A stretch of 64,000 nt of DNA, taken from assembly GCA_035048485.1 (NCBI GenBank), contig CM068585.1, forward strand, positions 56,229,910 through 56,293,909. Direction: 5' to 3'. Both the position numbers and the translations under genes were made by a program. Within the stretch, counting starts at the first letter, position 1, and the number at the start of each line of letters is the position of its first letter. This stretch comes from Pteria penguin (Eukaryota; Mollusca; Bivalvia; Pterioida; Pteriidae). Below, in pieces: positions 53,744 to 64,000 of the stretch. Under the pieces are notes generated by a model, which was not told the origin of the DNA, searched no databases, and was given only the letters and a program-made list of their open reading frames with translations.

Positions 53744-56700
53744 CTGATAATATCAAGAAGTGACATTGTAAAACAAAATGTACAATAAAGAGGAAACAAC
53801 GAAGGAGTACCGAAAGGTCAACTATATCTCGAAGTCCATAGAGGATCGTGTATAGTGTCATATTTAGACAAATTAAAACCCCAATTTAATAGCGATAAGA
53901 CCAGGTGATAATCGAGGTGCAACCAGGTGCCCGGGAGATCATTATAACTACAAGAACACCGTTACCTCTTCAGAGGAGACATGGTCCTGAACCTCGTCCC
54001 CTCTGACTGTTAGTCGGGACTCCTAAATATCTAGGGTCTTAGCTCGCTTTCAGACTGGCAGAGCACGGTTTACCATGTTAATGTTGCATATATGTTTATA
54101 TCATTATGTGTTTTACAATACCTTACGTGTTCATATTTTCATAACCTCTCAGTATGCGATACCTGTTGACCGTTGTTCTTTACATGGAGGATTATTTATA
54201 GATTTTTAAATGTACGTCCTTTGATTGTTCAGCTGTTACGGTGAGTGGGAAGGTGGGCCCGTAAACCTATTTAACCACACCATTTGTTTGGCTTTTGTCG
54301 ATTTAAATGACCGTCACAAGTCGGTATCGTAATTGCACTACAATCAAATATTTTCATAATGTGTTATATGTGCTTGTACATTATTTATATTCATGTATTG
54401 TATAGCTCCATGGTGACTTCTGCCACATAACTAAGCCAGTAACTCCTCTTTTTTCTTCTATAATAATTTTTTTACCGGATATAACTTTCGACAAATTACA
54501 ACTCTTAAGTAATGTCCATCGCTGAACACTGATTCAATGGTAATTTTGTGCTCTGGTAGAAATGTGGACTTTCAAATCCTCTTTACAAAAAGGGATGTGA
54601 CAAAGTACCCTGAAAGGGAGGGGGGAAACACCTTGCCTTATTTCCTTGTACTTGGCTACCCGACCTTACTGCGCAAACAGACTGCAGTCTGCAGTCAAAA
54701 CAAAATTATGAAGTTTATTTATTTCCTCATTTGTTATTTCGGATGATGAATTGGAAAGACACGAACTCATGTCTTCAAACTGATATTTGACTAAGTCAAC
54801 CTTCCTCGCCATTTTCTTGCATAAAATTGTCGATATATAGCAATACAATAACATTCTACACTTATTCTAATATGACCATTAACACATATTGAAGAATACA
54901 AACAGTAATCATATCTCTCATACTTTTCCTACAAATGGACAAGAATAGAACGTATCAACACTTGACAAATGATGGCTTTTTATTGGCAGACGTACATCTC
55001 CAGAGGAAGGCCACGTATCAGATGATTAAAATCTAATTTATGACAGATTCCTTGGTATCTCTTTACTCTTGTGCTCATACTTTGACATCACATACAGTAT
55101 ATTGTAGATACACAGTTATATTTCTAATTTGAGTGTTTGGTATTAAAACTCTATGTAATTTTACTCCGCAGTTAAGGGAAGAGGGGTATGCTTGGTGTTG
55201 TGCGGCGCCGACGATCCGGGTTCAATTCCCGGGTTGCACCATTATGTTGACGTTGGTTACCTCCTGCTTCCATGTCGCGATATAACTAAACATTTGTTGA
55301 AAGGGACGTAAAACACCAACCAACCACCGCAGTTTATGGTAGCAGATGTACAATAAAAAAATTCTTGCACAATGTCCAGATTTACCGATAATTCTTGCAT
55401 ATAGTAGCTCGGCGAAAGTCGTACGCCGATTTCATAATACTGTGTAAATATTACTGTGTAATCACATTTCATACGATTGGTTTTTTAACATTTTACTAGT
55501 CCCTCGAAGGGAAGAGATATAAAACAAAAACACAATTAACTCAGTATTCACAAATGTAATGTAAATGAAAGTAATTCACTGAGTTAATTGTTAAAAAGTT
55601 CCCCGCGGAGGGTTTGATCTAAGTGTTATTATACCCTTTCTCCTGATGTTATGTGGCTGTGACACTTTCTACACAGTGTTTGTTCACATTTTTGTATAAA
55701 TACAGTGCTGAATTATTTTTTGTTTCGTCTGTATGTAAAGGAATTCACGGGGGTGTAGCTAGCCAAACAGGAGACACTCACTCCTCCCGGGCACCTGGTC
55801 TCACCCATGAATTTCAGGGGTCCGTGAATGTCCACTGTAGTACATTGTTGTTAGTGCCATAGTCATGTGACACCAGTTACTTTCGTATTTTACATTTTGA
55901 ATGGTTTTTGTATATTTTTTAATCTTGCATTTATACATGTAGTTGATGCTTTCTATAAGATAGATACAAAAGATGACCCTAATACGGAAGTAATATAAAT
56001 TTAAAGAATAAAACATTTTGGTAATAAAAATATTTTCTATTATGATTATTTTTGTTTATGGTCCAAGTTAATACAATATGGTATTTAAAGGTAACGAAGC
56101 GCCTTGTTCAGAACCTTTTGAAAATGTATTCTTTGTATGCAGACACTATTTTCGAAAATTTTACTTTTGAGATACAAGAAACGTGTCGGAGCAAAGTCTG
56201 TATCAAATATGTTAGACATACATATTTTGTCGCTGAGAAGGTGTTTGAGCAGAGAATATTGTATTGTACATCGGTTAACTTAGATATAGGTTGAAAGCCC
56301 GTTGAAGGCATAAAAATGGTGAATCAATGTATGTGTCACAAGTTAATCGCCACTATTATATTGGAGATTCTTTTTGGTATGTACAGGGGCATTGTTATTA
56401 ATAAAACTTATGTAATATTTATTTTAATTCAACAGTACCCCATTGTATGCTTTAAAACTACATCATAAATTACTGACAAGGGAACCTAGTTAACGAAGTG
56501 CGATCTTAATTATCTGAAGGTTTTATCCTGCTAAATACAAGTGTCATCCCGTTGAAGAAAAGCTTGAATGTTGTCAATTTTATCTGTCCAGGTCAGTAGT
56601 TTTATTGCATTGTCCGCGTTTTACCTATTGTTACTTCCATTTCTGTCTTAAAGGTCAAAGGGAATCATGCAATGTGGGTCTAAATTCTTTCCATACAGAG

Positions 56701-57247
56701 AAGGGACGGAAACTGACGAAATCGGAACTTTTTTACTCACAGTTTTCTTTTCCGCTTTTGTTCATTTGTTTCCATCCAAAATATAATGCTTCCATATCAG
56801 AAAGTTCAACATTCTCTCTATGAGAGAAATTAAAACCCTAAGCAGTGCTTGGGATTGACATTCATACTACATCCAGTTGTGAAATAATCGAGTGTGGCAA
56901 AACCAACAATAAAAAAATCACAATATACTTCTGATTTACTTACGAGGACAGTCCACTAGACTGAGAGTAAACACCTTCCATTTATTACAATATGCATTTG
57001 GGCATCCTATGCAGCAAATGTCCATTATAGCACACTTGCGATATTCGAAATTATAGGCCGCTGATAGACATCTTGGATTGATCATACATCGAAGCAAGCA
57101 AGTTGTCAGACTTGGAGAGATTGCTTCCTGTAAAATATGGTTTTCGTCCATGCAACCATCTAAAAGTTTATTAAATGTAGCAGTCGTAGATGTGCTGTAT
57201 AAAGTGCGAAATAAACCCAAAACAATTGCCGATATAATAAACTTCAT
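53352..57247 (-). CDS. Gene 3: secreted PAN-like plus jacalin/ZG16-like lectin protein (231 aa, 2 exons)
   Basis: Exons 57247-56944 and 53743-53352 join in phase 1 (C plus GT gives Arg), total 696 nt. Residues 1 to about 17 form a signal peptide (FIISAIVLGLFRTLYS). A PAN-like module follows with SLTTCLLRCMINPRCLSAAY, then KCAIMDICCIGCP. Residues 102-231 form a jacalin-related domain: GHYIGGSGGHEFTDFSIWD, NNNITGIRL, FQVKYGNTWG, SGEYITQIDG, TYGTYGE and the ligand-loop end GRKGQWLDRLSFHW. The Gly-rich first loop and Gly-x-x-x-Leu-Asp end are the sugar-binding loops of this family, so glycan binding is plausible. It has the same exon plan as gene 2 on the opposite strand. Confidence 0.82.
53800..53940 (-). 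repeat. dispersed repeat fragment with doubled core
   Basis: Contains AAGTCCATAGAGGATCGTGT, AGACAAATTAAAACCCCAAT and two partial cores (AGACCAGGTGATAATCGAGG and CAACCAGGTGCCCGGGAG). The same flank occurs at 38150-38260 and 57955-58060. Confidence 0.6.
53960..54455 (+). mobile_element. PLE type A1 tail without RT
   Basis: Starts CTCTTCAGAGGAGACATGGT and runs through TTACATGGAGGATTATTTAT, GGGAAGGTGGGCCCGTAAAC and GTGACTTCTGCCACATAACT to a CT-rich end. A 5'-truncated insertion in the gene 3 intron. Confidence 0.8.
54456..55165. other. intronic spacer, nothing recognised
   Basis: Part of the gene 3 intron. Frames near 54537-54854 have no motif. Confidence 0.45.
55174..55326 (+). mobile_element. 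SINE, second family with CCAA tail
   Basis: B box GGGTTCAATTCCCGG, body with TTGGTTACCTCCTGCTTCCA and TGTCGCGATATAACT, GGGACGTAAAACACC and a CCAA tail. The 8-bp duplication CCGCAGTT flanks it (55166-55173, 55327-55334). The same family lies at 62352-62521. Confidence 0.85.
55585..55890 (+). repeat. dispersed bivalve repeat, long copy 1
   Basis: About 300 bp colinear with 63378-63680: TTCCCCGCGGAGGGTTTGA, TTATGTGGCTGTGACACTTT, TTGTTTCGTCTGTATG, AGCTAGCCAAACAGGAGACA, CTCACTCCTCCCGGGCACCT, TTGTTGTTAGTGCCATAGTC. Element class unknown. Confidence 0.8.
55891..56935. other. intronic spacer, nothing recognised
   Basis: 5' part of the gene 3 intron on the coding strand. No motif-bearing frame. Confidence 0.45.
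56944..57247 (-). CDS. Gene 3 exon 1: signal peptide and PAN-like module
   Basis: ATG at 57247-57245, 304 nt to donor GTAAGT at 56943. The module has the TTCxxxCxxxxxCL pattern shared with gene 2 (TTCGLHCLLNQRCV). Upstream on the coding strand an AATTTATATAATATT stretch about 30 bases before the ATG could serve as core promoter or leader. Confidence 0.8.
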
Positions 57248-57319
57248 CGCTAAATGGAAATATTATATAAATTATAAACAACACTTCTCGAATCTTATGA
57301 TAACCCGTTAAACGGATGA

Positions 57320-57900
57320 AAAACAAATTTTCAATAAACTTGTGTTAGTCTGATCTAAATGTCAACAATAATCTGTAGGTAAGTAGTAATCGGTTTCATC
57401 TCCATTGGTATCACTGGGCAAGAAAACAAAAACCATTTGAATTCTAGAGACTCCGTGCTTCATAAACCAACGTAGTCGGCTGGTATAATTTACACTAATA
57501 ATACCAATGCTGTTAACTGCTTATGTTTTCGTGCATGTAATTTGAGTGGCATAATTTATCGGAAATTAATTATAATTCAGAATCCTTGGAGCCAACTCAT
57601 CAAAGAACGTAAGCGATTGATGTCTTAGACTGTCACGTACAGCAAAGATATCTGTTGTATTAATTGTCATTAGGTAATCGATTACAATGATATAAAAAAA
57701 ATTAAATTATGCTAATTCATTAATGAGTTCAAAGGTACTGAACATTTTATGTGTTGGATTTCGCCAATACTTTTTATATTTTCTTTGATATTCCAAGAAT
57801 AAATAACAAATGTCGCGCAACATTGATCTAATTACACATTGCGCTTGAGAATATTATAAATATTCATTATTTTTGCACTGATTGCAACGACAAAGCTGTT
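57320..57900 (-). promoter_or_regulatory. upstream region of gene 3, duplicated at 60.3 kb
   Basis: Colinear with 60262-60935. Shared blocks include GTCAACAA-AATCTGTAG, CACTAATGAGTT/CATTAATGAGTT, AATGTCGCGCAACATT/AATGTCACGCAACATT and CAAAGCTGTTTC/TACAGCTGTTTCG. By position it is the likely promoter and proximal regulatory region of gene 3. Confidence 0.5.
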
Positions 57901-57904
57901 TCTA

Positions 57905-58560
57905 AGAGAAAAGACCGAAGACATCTGACCATGCTGCATGAGATAAAGAACGAAGAAGTATCGTAGTCCATGGATAAAAGGACAATACCGTGTATAGTGT
58001 TATAGGCAGACAAATGCGAACCCCAATTAAATCGAGATTAGACCAGGTGCCTTGGAGGAGTAAGCGTCCCCTGTTTGCATACAACACATGTCGAAAAATA
58101 ATCAAATCAAGTGAAACACATCAAGGACATGCACATAATACATGATATTGTCGAATAAACACAGAAAACACAGAAAAAATATTCGATTGTTGTGCAGTTA
58201 CGATACCGACTTAGGAAAGTCAATTTAAGTGACTAATGTCACTCAATTTTGTGGTTAACCTGTTTATAGGCACCCATCTTCCTATGCATTGCTTAACGAA
58301 GCACAATTAATGAGCATGCTTTAAAAAAAATTATAAATAATCCTCCATAAAGAGTAGAGGCACCAATAAGTTCTTCAAGACCAGAGGTCAGAAAATTTTT
58401 AACAATAAACGTTTTATAGAATAATATGATAGTATCAAAAATATAATAAGCCACATTAACATAAGTCAACAGTGTTCTGCCTTGATCTGTAGGAGTACCG
58501 ACTAATAGTCAGAGGGATTAAAGCTCGGGAACTTTGCTTTTCTGAAAAGATTAGGAAAAG
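57905..58560 (-). mobile_element. PLE type A2 tail and dispersed repeat mosaic
   Basis: ACCGAAGACATCTGACCATG at the start, a dispersed-repeat core (TTAGACCAGGTGCCTTGGAG) at 58045, then GATACCGACTTAGGAAAGTC and AAATAATCCTCCATAAAGAG in A2 order to about 58560. No RT codons. Confidence 0.6.
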
Positions 58561-58769
58561 TAAGTATAAGTCAGTTCAGTAATTATTTTCTTAATGACCT
58601 CGATGCGAGTAAATTCTGTGCTAAATCAATGGAGTCAACATTCTTCAAATGGATTTGAATTGTCACAGAACATTGGGTTTGGTGTTAATGTCCCTTTGCA
58701 GCATTGAATTATATATACCAGTAAACTTTAACAACGGAAAAGAGAAAAAAATATTTACAATACAATGAC
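58561..58769. other. short spacer
   Basis: Nothing recognised. Confidence 0.4.
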
Positions 58770-58779
58770 TGCATCAATG

Positions 58780-59055
58780 ATTGATTGATTATTGTTTTAC
58801 GTCACTCCATGATTATTTCACGTATATGGTGACGGCATCTGCCTGATGTATTGCACGCAGATTTAGACCTTTGCAATGGACCCACCCGAAGCAGTGAGGG
58901 ATCTTTTACGTGCCACGCCTACCGTGACACGGGATCTCGGTTTTTACTGTCTTATTCGAAATGCAGAATACCGGTGTGCCCATGGCTGGAGTTGAATGCA
59001 GGACCTCTCAGTCACGAGCCGAGCACCTTATTCACTAGGCCACACCGGCTTCTGT
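58780..59055 (-). mobile_element. tRNA-derived SINE (AATC family)
   Basis: On the minus strand: head AGCCGGTGTGGCCTAGTGAA, B box region TGCATTCAACTCC, body CCGAGATCCCGTGTCACGG, AAAGATCCCTCACTGC and GATGCCGTCACCATATACGT, tail AATCAATCAATC. The 10-bp duplication TGCATCAATG flanks it (58770-58779, 59056-59065). Confidence 0.9.
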
Positions 59056-59065
59056 TGCATCAATG

Positions 59066-60261
59066 GAATCATTTGTTGTGGTACAGAATATAACAACAAA
59101 ACGAAGCAGCTTTTGTCTAAATAAATATCAGAACATGTGCAGTATATCTGTCTAGTGATATCTAGTGTAAGTGTTTGGAGAGCAAACAAATTACCAAATA
59201 ACCTCGATGACAGAACCAAAGAACCAATCAAACCCCATAGCTGTGTATGAGGGAGAAACTCCTTGAGTTTAAAATATTTTACAAACGTTTGTCTCAGGGA
59301 ATTGGAAGTACATATTTCAGGTCATTGCAGGAGTGCTGTAAACCCATTCCCGATAAAAGAAAACCCGCCGTTCTTGTTTTACTTGCCACATGAAACCACA
59401 ACTTGAGGTAAGATTAATGTATATGATAATTTTACTTTGAAAAGTATTAGAATAAACACGTATTGAGTGTCCAACACTTCTCCCCCTCTCCCCTTTCGTG
59501 GCATACGTGCCAAACCAAGGATCGCAACTTAGTCAAAAACAAAAGTAATTTTGACCATGGCAAGTAAACAAAATAATGAAAATGAATGTTGCGTTACTTT
59601 TTAAAAATCTACTATTCGGCATGGGAAAGCTGATATAACGATGTTAGAGAACAAAAGTAAGAATCTTCCTGATTTCAATTGTTTACCAAAAAGCCTAACT
59701 ATTACAGGAAACTCCTATATAATAATGCGATACCTTGTTTTTCTTTAAATGCCTGTCCAATTTATGCTATCATACCAAACCCGCATCAGTTCATGATTTT
59801 TTAATCTGTACCATTACAACATGGATTAAGGGCAAATCCCTAATTTATTCATTCATTGTTACAAATCCGAGTACTGACAAAGTTTGAAGTATATTGTATA
59901 GCCAATTGAAATAAAATGTGTTGACGTCCTTCTACCAAAAGGTAAATCATGGTCCGAATGTCATTATGATAATGCCATTGATATATTTGTCGTGGACTTT
60001 TACTGTTTTAATGAAATGGGGTAGATTTTGTCTTGTGGTTTGTATTTTGGATTTACTTTTAGAAACTAACTATTTTCAAATATAATGTGTAGTCTTCCAA
60101 ATGGAAGTAATATATACTAAAAGAAACAACACAATATAAACATTTATAATAGACGTGTAAAGATGGATGTTACGTAGATCTACTGTACTATTCTAACTAT
60201 TGCTTGATAAACGCCAGGAGGCCGAAGATTTGCGGCAAAGAGTGTTGGTGTTATTTCTTTC
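59066..60261. other. spacer where an exon of a duplicated gene might be expected, none found
   Basis: Lies downstream, on the minus strand, of the duplicated upstream region at 60262-60935. I searched it for a PAN-like or jacalin-like frame and found none. AT-rich. Confidence 0.5.
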
Positions 60262-60935
60262 ACTATTTTCAATTAGTAATATAAAGCGTGGGTCTGATTT
60301 AAAAGTCAACAACCATCTGTAGATGAGTAAGAGTCCGTTTCATGTTTAATATTTCACACTGAACACGATTTTGTTTTTATTATAATCTAGGGACAACCTA
60401 CTTCATAATCAATAGTAGTGATCTGGTATCAATTTCACTGATATTACTAATGCTGTTACAGCTTTTTTTTTCGTATTTCAAATAATATGGCAACAATTGC
60501 CAGAAACAAATGTGTAATCAACATTCCGTAATAGAGCCAATCACATCAAAGGGGCGTAACTCGTGAAATGATTGACGTCATCAGGTATCAACAGCACAAG
60601 AATATACTTTAAGATTTATAGAGGTATGTCGCTATAGTACTTTTAGGTAGTTCGATAAAGACATCAATCACAATGCTATCATATATTCAATGACACTAAT
60701 GAGTTTATAGATACTGCAATTTTGCTATTCTATTTCTTCTAAACAATTCAGTATACACCAAATATTTGATGTTGTCAAGAGAAAAAGAAAAATCTTTTAA
60801 GTAATTTTCTCCGAGAATCTATAGCCAATGTCACGCAACATTAAAATATTTTATGTTTATATATACCTTGCGGTTGAGTATGTGATAAAGATTTTTATTG
60901 CAATGATACAGCTGTTTCGAAGTATAAAACACGTT
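60262..60935 (-). repeat. paralogue of the gene 3 upstream region
   Basis: Moderately diverged, colinear copy of 57320-57900 (see that entry). Homology stops about where the gene 3 leader would begin. Possibly the remnant of a tandem gene duplication. Confidence 0.6.
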
Positions 60936-62129
60936 CATAATTACTTTCTTCTTTAATTTTTCCAATCCATGTTATTTTCAATTATTCAACCATGTATTAT
61001 ATGACACATTCGTTTAGTGAATAGTCCTTATTAGAATTTGCACCATAAGTGGAAGAAAGAACTTCAATGTCGACAATGTAGACAAGTATACAACGGAGAA
61101 GTAACGAATGGTTAACCATATCTCGTAGTCCATGGAATAAAAGGACAGTATCAGGTTATCAGACATTCATAGAATATGACTGCCCGACAAGTGTCCTCGG
61201 GAACAATTTGTCCACCAGCAGAGACACATGGACAGTGGTTAAAAGTAAACAACAAAAAAGTACATATGTGTGGAGTAAACATTCACAAGAGGTAGACCAA
61301 CAAACAATCTTTATCCAACAGTTGTTAGCTTCAAACAAATAAAATTTGCTTTTACCAGGTAGGAAACCGTCTTCTAGAAGAAAACTCTGTAGTCTGATAG
61401 CAGCTGTGGTGTATTGCCAGTCTCTAGATTTTGTAGAGATTTCCATTTCAAGTACAATAGAAAACGAACGGCAGCGCCAGGATCATGATTATTCAGATAT
61501 AACATATACAAAAACATATACAAACATTGGCATCCATCTAGGTCCATGCCCTAGCAATTAATACTTAAATGACATAGGCATATCTAGTGGGAGAGTTACG
61601 AAGATTGCAAACCGACACACCCACCCCACTCCACCGCCACCTCTTCTTTTTAATATTCATGCCTACCTAAGTGAGGAGAATTGTATTAAAGTATCTAATT
61701 TTTAGGGGATAACAAGTTTTCAAGTATTTGACATGTAATTGGTGATTTATAGGTCGCAAGTTGAGGTTTCTGATGACACGTCAGCATATTGCAATAAACG
61801 TCTTGCATGAATAATAAAATAAGTATGTTTTAATTGAAACAATTTCATTTATTCTGAAAACAATCACCATCGAACAATATCTGCTTGTGATAGGTTCACG
61901 GTTTTGTTACACAACGCCTGAAATCGTCACTGATGAAGTTCTCTGGTCGCTTCTGTGATGATCACACAAGACAATATGAGGTCCCGTTTTGCAAAATGAT
62001 TCATGACGTTCTGGAGTGCGATTGAATGACTGTTTGAAAAATATCTATTATGAAGCCACCTTCTCCAATTATGTACATTCCAGTGTACATTCGTATTTCC
62101 ACCGAATATGACATATTTCCATATAACTG
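60936..62129. other. spacer, no gene confirmed
   Basis: Includes a repeat piece at 61110-61165 (ATCTCGTAGTCCATGGAATA) and an open segment 61356-61561 (plus) after TTTTACCAG that ends TNIGIHLGPCPSN; neither could be assigned. Confidence 0.4.
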
Positions 62130-62190
62130 TTGCGCCGGGTGTTTCATGCAAACAGGAGACGCTCACTCTCCCTGACATCTGACATGCGTC
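62130..62190 (+). repeat. dispersed repeat core, partial
   Basis: GTTTCATGCAAACAGGAGAC then GCTCACTCTCCCTGACATCT, a diverged version of the shared core. Confidence 0.55.
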
Positions 62191-62351
62191 CCACGTATGA
62201 GAATGTTCAAGCTCAATCTCAGATAATTTAGCTCAGCTGTGATTTGTGAAAAACCGCCCCCACGAAACAACTTTGAGCTCAGCTCAACTAAGCCGAAAAG
62301 CTGAGCAAACTCATTGCTGTAAGCGACCTTACCTACTTCCGTTTTCCATGA

Positions 62352-62521
62352 TTGGTTGGTTGATTGGTGTTTTACGTCGCTTTCAACAATATTTCAGTTA
62401 TATCGCGACATGGAAGCAGGAGGTTACCAACCTCTTAAACGTAGTGGCGCAACCCGGGAATCGAACCCGGATCGTCGGTGCCGCAAGCCAAGCGCTTAAC
62501 CACTACACCAAACCTGCCCCT
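62352..62521 (-). mobile_element. SINE, second family (CCAA/AATC tail)
   Basis: On the minus strand: GTTTGGTGTAGTGGTTAAGC (A box), GATCCGGGTTCGATTCCCGG (B box), body with GGTTGGTAACCTCCTGCTTC and GATATAACTGAAATATTG, tail ACCAATCAACCAACC. The 12-bp duplication CGTTTTCCATGA flanks it (62340-62351, 62522-62533). Confidence 0.92.
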
Positions 62522-62533
62522 CGTTTTCCATGA

Positions 62534-63377
62534 AGATAAGTGAAGAAATAAAGGTTGGACATCATTTCCGTGCCTTTATTTTTTATTTACGACTGATTTT
62601 TATTCAAATGCATCATAACGTGATCCAGATGTAAAAAATTACGTCACAATGACGTTAAGTTGCGTCATCGGAAATGTTCAGTGAAAATAAAATCTATTCT
62701 GACATCCTTCTGTTGATTCCAGCCTTAGGGCTCATTTACTTTATACTTCGTTTTAAAACTGTTTTGCAAGAGTAAAACTTCATATGCAAAGACATGGCAA
62801 TGCTAAGTTACCCCCACTGACTGTAAAATACAGAATATGGACAGACAGACGATCCAAACAAATACTTTTCAAAAACAGGTAAAAAAAACTTCGCTTCCCA
62901 GGGATATTAATTGGTAGCATGCATATTTTAACATTAAACAAGATTGTATGAATAATGGTATTATGTTCAATGCCTTACCTTACAAAAGTATAAAGTTTCG
63001 AATTGTATGAACTATATAACTATATAAATACTACTACTGTATACATGGATGACTTAAAAACAAACTTGTTTATAAATCCTACAATAACATTTTGTCTGTA
63101 AAGTTACGTCTATTTTGCTTGTAATATCACATAAAACAACACATTTACGTGACTTTTTGTTTGAGACTGGTCTCACCCGAAAATATTATATTTTCTGGGG
63201 TTCGCAGCGGTTTGTATAGGACAATTCCATAATTTAGCCTTCCCTCTTAGACTTCGACACTAGATGACTGATCGGTGCTTCTTCGTTTTTTATTTACAAA
63301 AATCATCGTCAGAGTTTATGTTTGAACTATTGTCAAATATGAACGTCACACTTATTCCCTTTGCAGTGTGGAGCTCG
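62534..63377. other. spacer, nothing recognised
   Basis: A partial repeat end (GACTGGTCTCACCCG, TTTTCTGGGGTTCGCAGCG) lies at 63168-63210. No gene. Confidence 0.45.
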
Positions 63378-63680
63378 TAAAAAAGTTCCCCGCGGAGGGT
63401 TTGACTTTAGTGTTATTATACCCTTTTTTCTGGAGTTATGTGGCTGTGACACTTTCAACACTGTGTTGGTTCACATTCATGTTTATATACAGTTTTAAAA
63501 TTATATTGTTTCGTCTGTATGTCAGAGTATTCACGGCGGGTGTGGCTAGCCAAACAGGAGACACTCACTCCTCCCGAGCACCTGGTCTCACCTCTGAATT
63601 TCAGGGGTTAGTGAGTGTCCATTGTGGTACATTGTTGTTAGTGCCATAGTCATGCGACACTAGTTACTTTCATATTTTAC
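63378..63680 (+). repeat. dispersed bivalve repeat, long copy 2
   Basis: Direct-orientation partner of 55585-55890, visibly over 80% alike by eye, including GTTCCCCGCGGAGGGTTTGA, GTGTGGCTAGCCAAACAGGA and TTGTTGTTAGTGCCATAGTC. Confidence 0.8.
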
Positions 63681-64000
63681 TTGTTGATTAAATCCATCTC
63701 ATATACCTTACGTTTGAAGACATTCGTATCGCGCATTAACAGAATTTTTAAATGGCAGTACGTAATCGAGTATTTACGTGCCTCAAATTTATGTTCATCA
63801 TCCAATGAGAATCCCTGTTCTTTATATGTTTGTATTAGAATTATCATTATACAACAGCATGTGACGGTTTGAATTAATGGATAGGTGACAAAAGATGCCT
63901 GGTTTTAACCATTTCTTGTATGGATAAACATATTAGTCCAGACAACCGATAGTATATGTCTAATTTATGCATATATGACAGGCTTTGTTGAAACATTTTC
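63681..64000. other. end of window, nothing recognised
   Basis: AT-rich; no motif-bearing frame. Confidence 0.4.

Larger units (their letters stand above)
53744..56943 (-). other. Gene 3 intron (3.2 kb)
   Basis: Donor GTAAGT at 56943, acceptor TATCAG. It contains a PLE A1 tail (53960-54455), a SINE (55174-55326) and a dispersed repeat (55585-55890). Confidence 0.7.

Noticed and set aside
53744..53861. Upstream extension of the gene 3 exon 2 frame as a one-exon gene with its own signal peptide
   Set aside because: The extension overlaps a dispersed repeat and crosses a good acceptor (GATATTATCAG) whose phase matches exon 1.
61346..61561. Possible exon after TTTTACCAG ending TNIGIHLGPCPSN
   Set aside because: An acceptor-like site and a 67-codon frame exist, but there is no upstream exon, no domain and an equally open frame on the other strand.

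Overview
The window looks like intergenic and intronic DNA of a marine bivalve mollusc. It is AT-rich, has long introns and is packed with repeats of kinds I know from bivalves: tRNA-derived SINEs with AATC or CCAA tails, Penelope-like retroelements (PLEs) with the GIPMGTNCAP and YLDD motifs, a Tx1/L1-type LINE, and small lectin genes built from exon modules. Nothing suggests a prokaryote. I could run no database search, so the assignment rests on motif recognition.

I assembled three host genes by hand from exons that join in frame, all through phase-1 introns. Gene 1 (minus, 28101 to 9185) has four exons encoding a 247-residue secreted protein: signal peptide, PAN/apple-like module, F-type lectin (fucolectin) domain. 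Gene 2 (plus, 32834 to 35590) has two exons encoding 245 residues: signal peptide, PAN-like module, jacalin/ZG16-like lectin domain. Gene 3 (minus, 57247 to 53352) has two exons encoding 231 residues with the same layout as gene 2. The shared plan is a signal peptide plus a Cys-rich PAN-like module joined by a phase-1 intron to one of two unrelated lectin folds. Genes 1 and 2 are arranged head to head. Secreted carbohydrate recognition (immunity, mucus or gamete surface) is a reasonable inference.

Mobile DNA fills the introns and spacers. Intron 1 of gene 1 holds a LINE bounded by a 17-bp target-site duplication (20038-26631), a 490-bp inverted-repeat element and a SINE. The LINE ORF1 carries a C-terminal IMPACT/UPF0029 (YigZ-like) domain, which I consider the most novel feature here. 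PLEs of two groups are scattered throughout. Group A has 3' tail types A1 and A2; one copy lies inside the gene 2 intron and keeps an endonuclease remnant upstream of the RT, the permuted order described for Naiad PLEs. Group B includes one copy split by a DNA transposon. That 2.9-3.0 kb terminal-inverted-repeat element occurs twice in direct orientation (39224-42075 and 45484-48509). One copy sits in a minisatellite and the other in a PLE, and a related empty site lies at 13.5 kb.

Layout: 1-9.1 kb PLE fragments, a Gypsy integrase relic and plain AT-rich DNA; 9.2-28.1 kb gene 1 with its TE-filled introns; 28.7-31.3 kb a dead Tc1/mariner copy and microsatellites; 32.8-35.6 kb gene 2; 36.5-50.5 kb the minisatellite/transposon/PLE complex; 51-53.3 kb a SINE and a tandem repeat; 53.35-57.25 kb gene 3; 57.3-64 kb a duplicated upstream region, SINEs and a dispersed bivalve repeat. 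No structural RNA gene or CRISPR was found.
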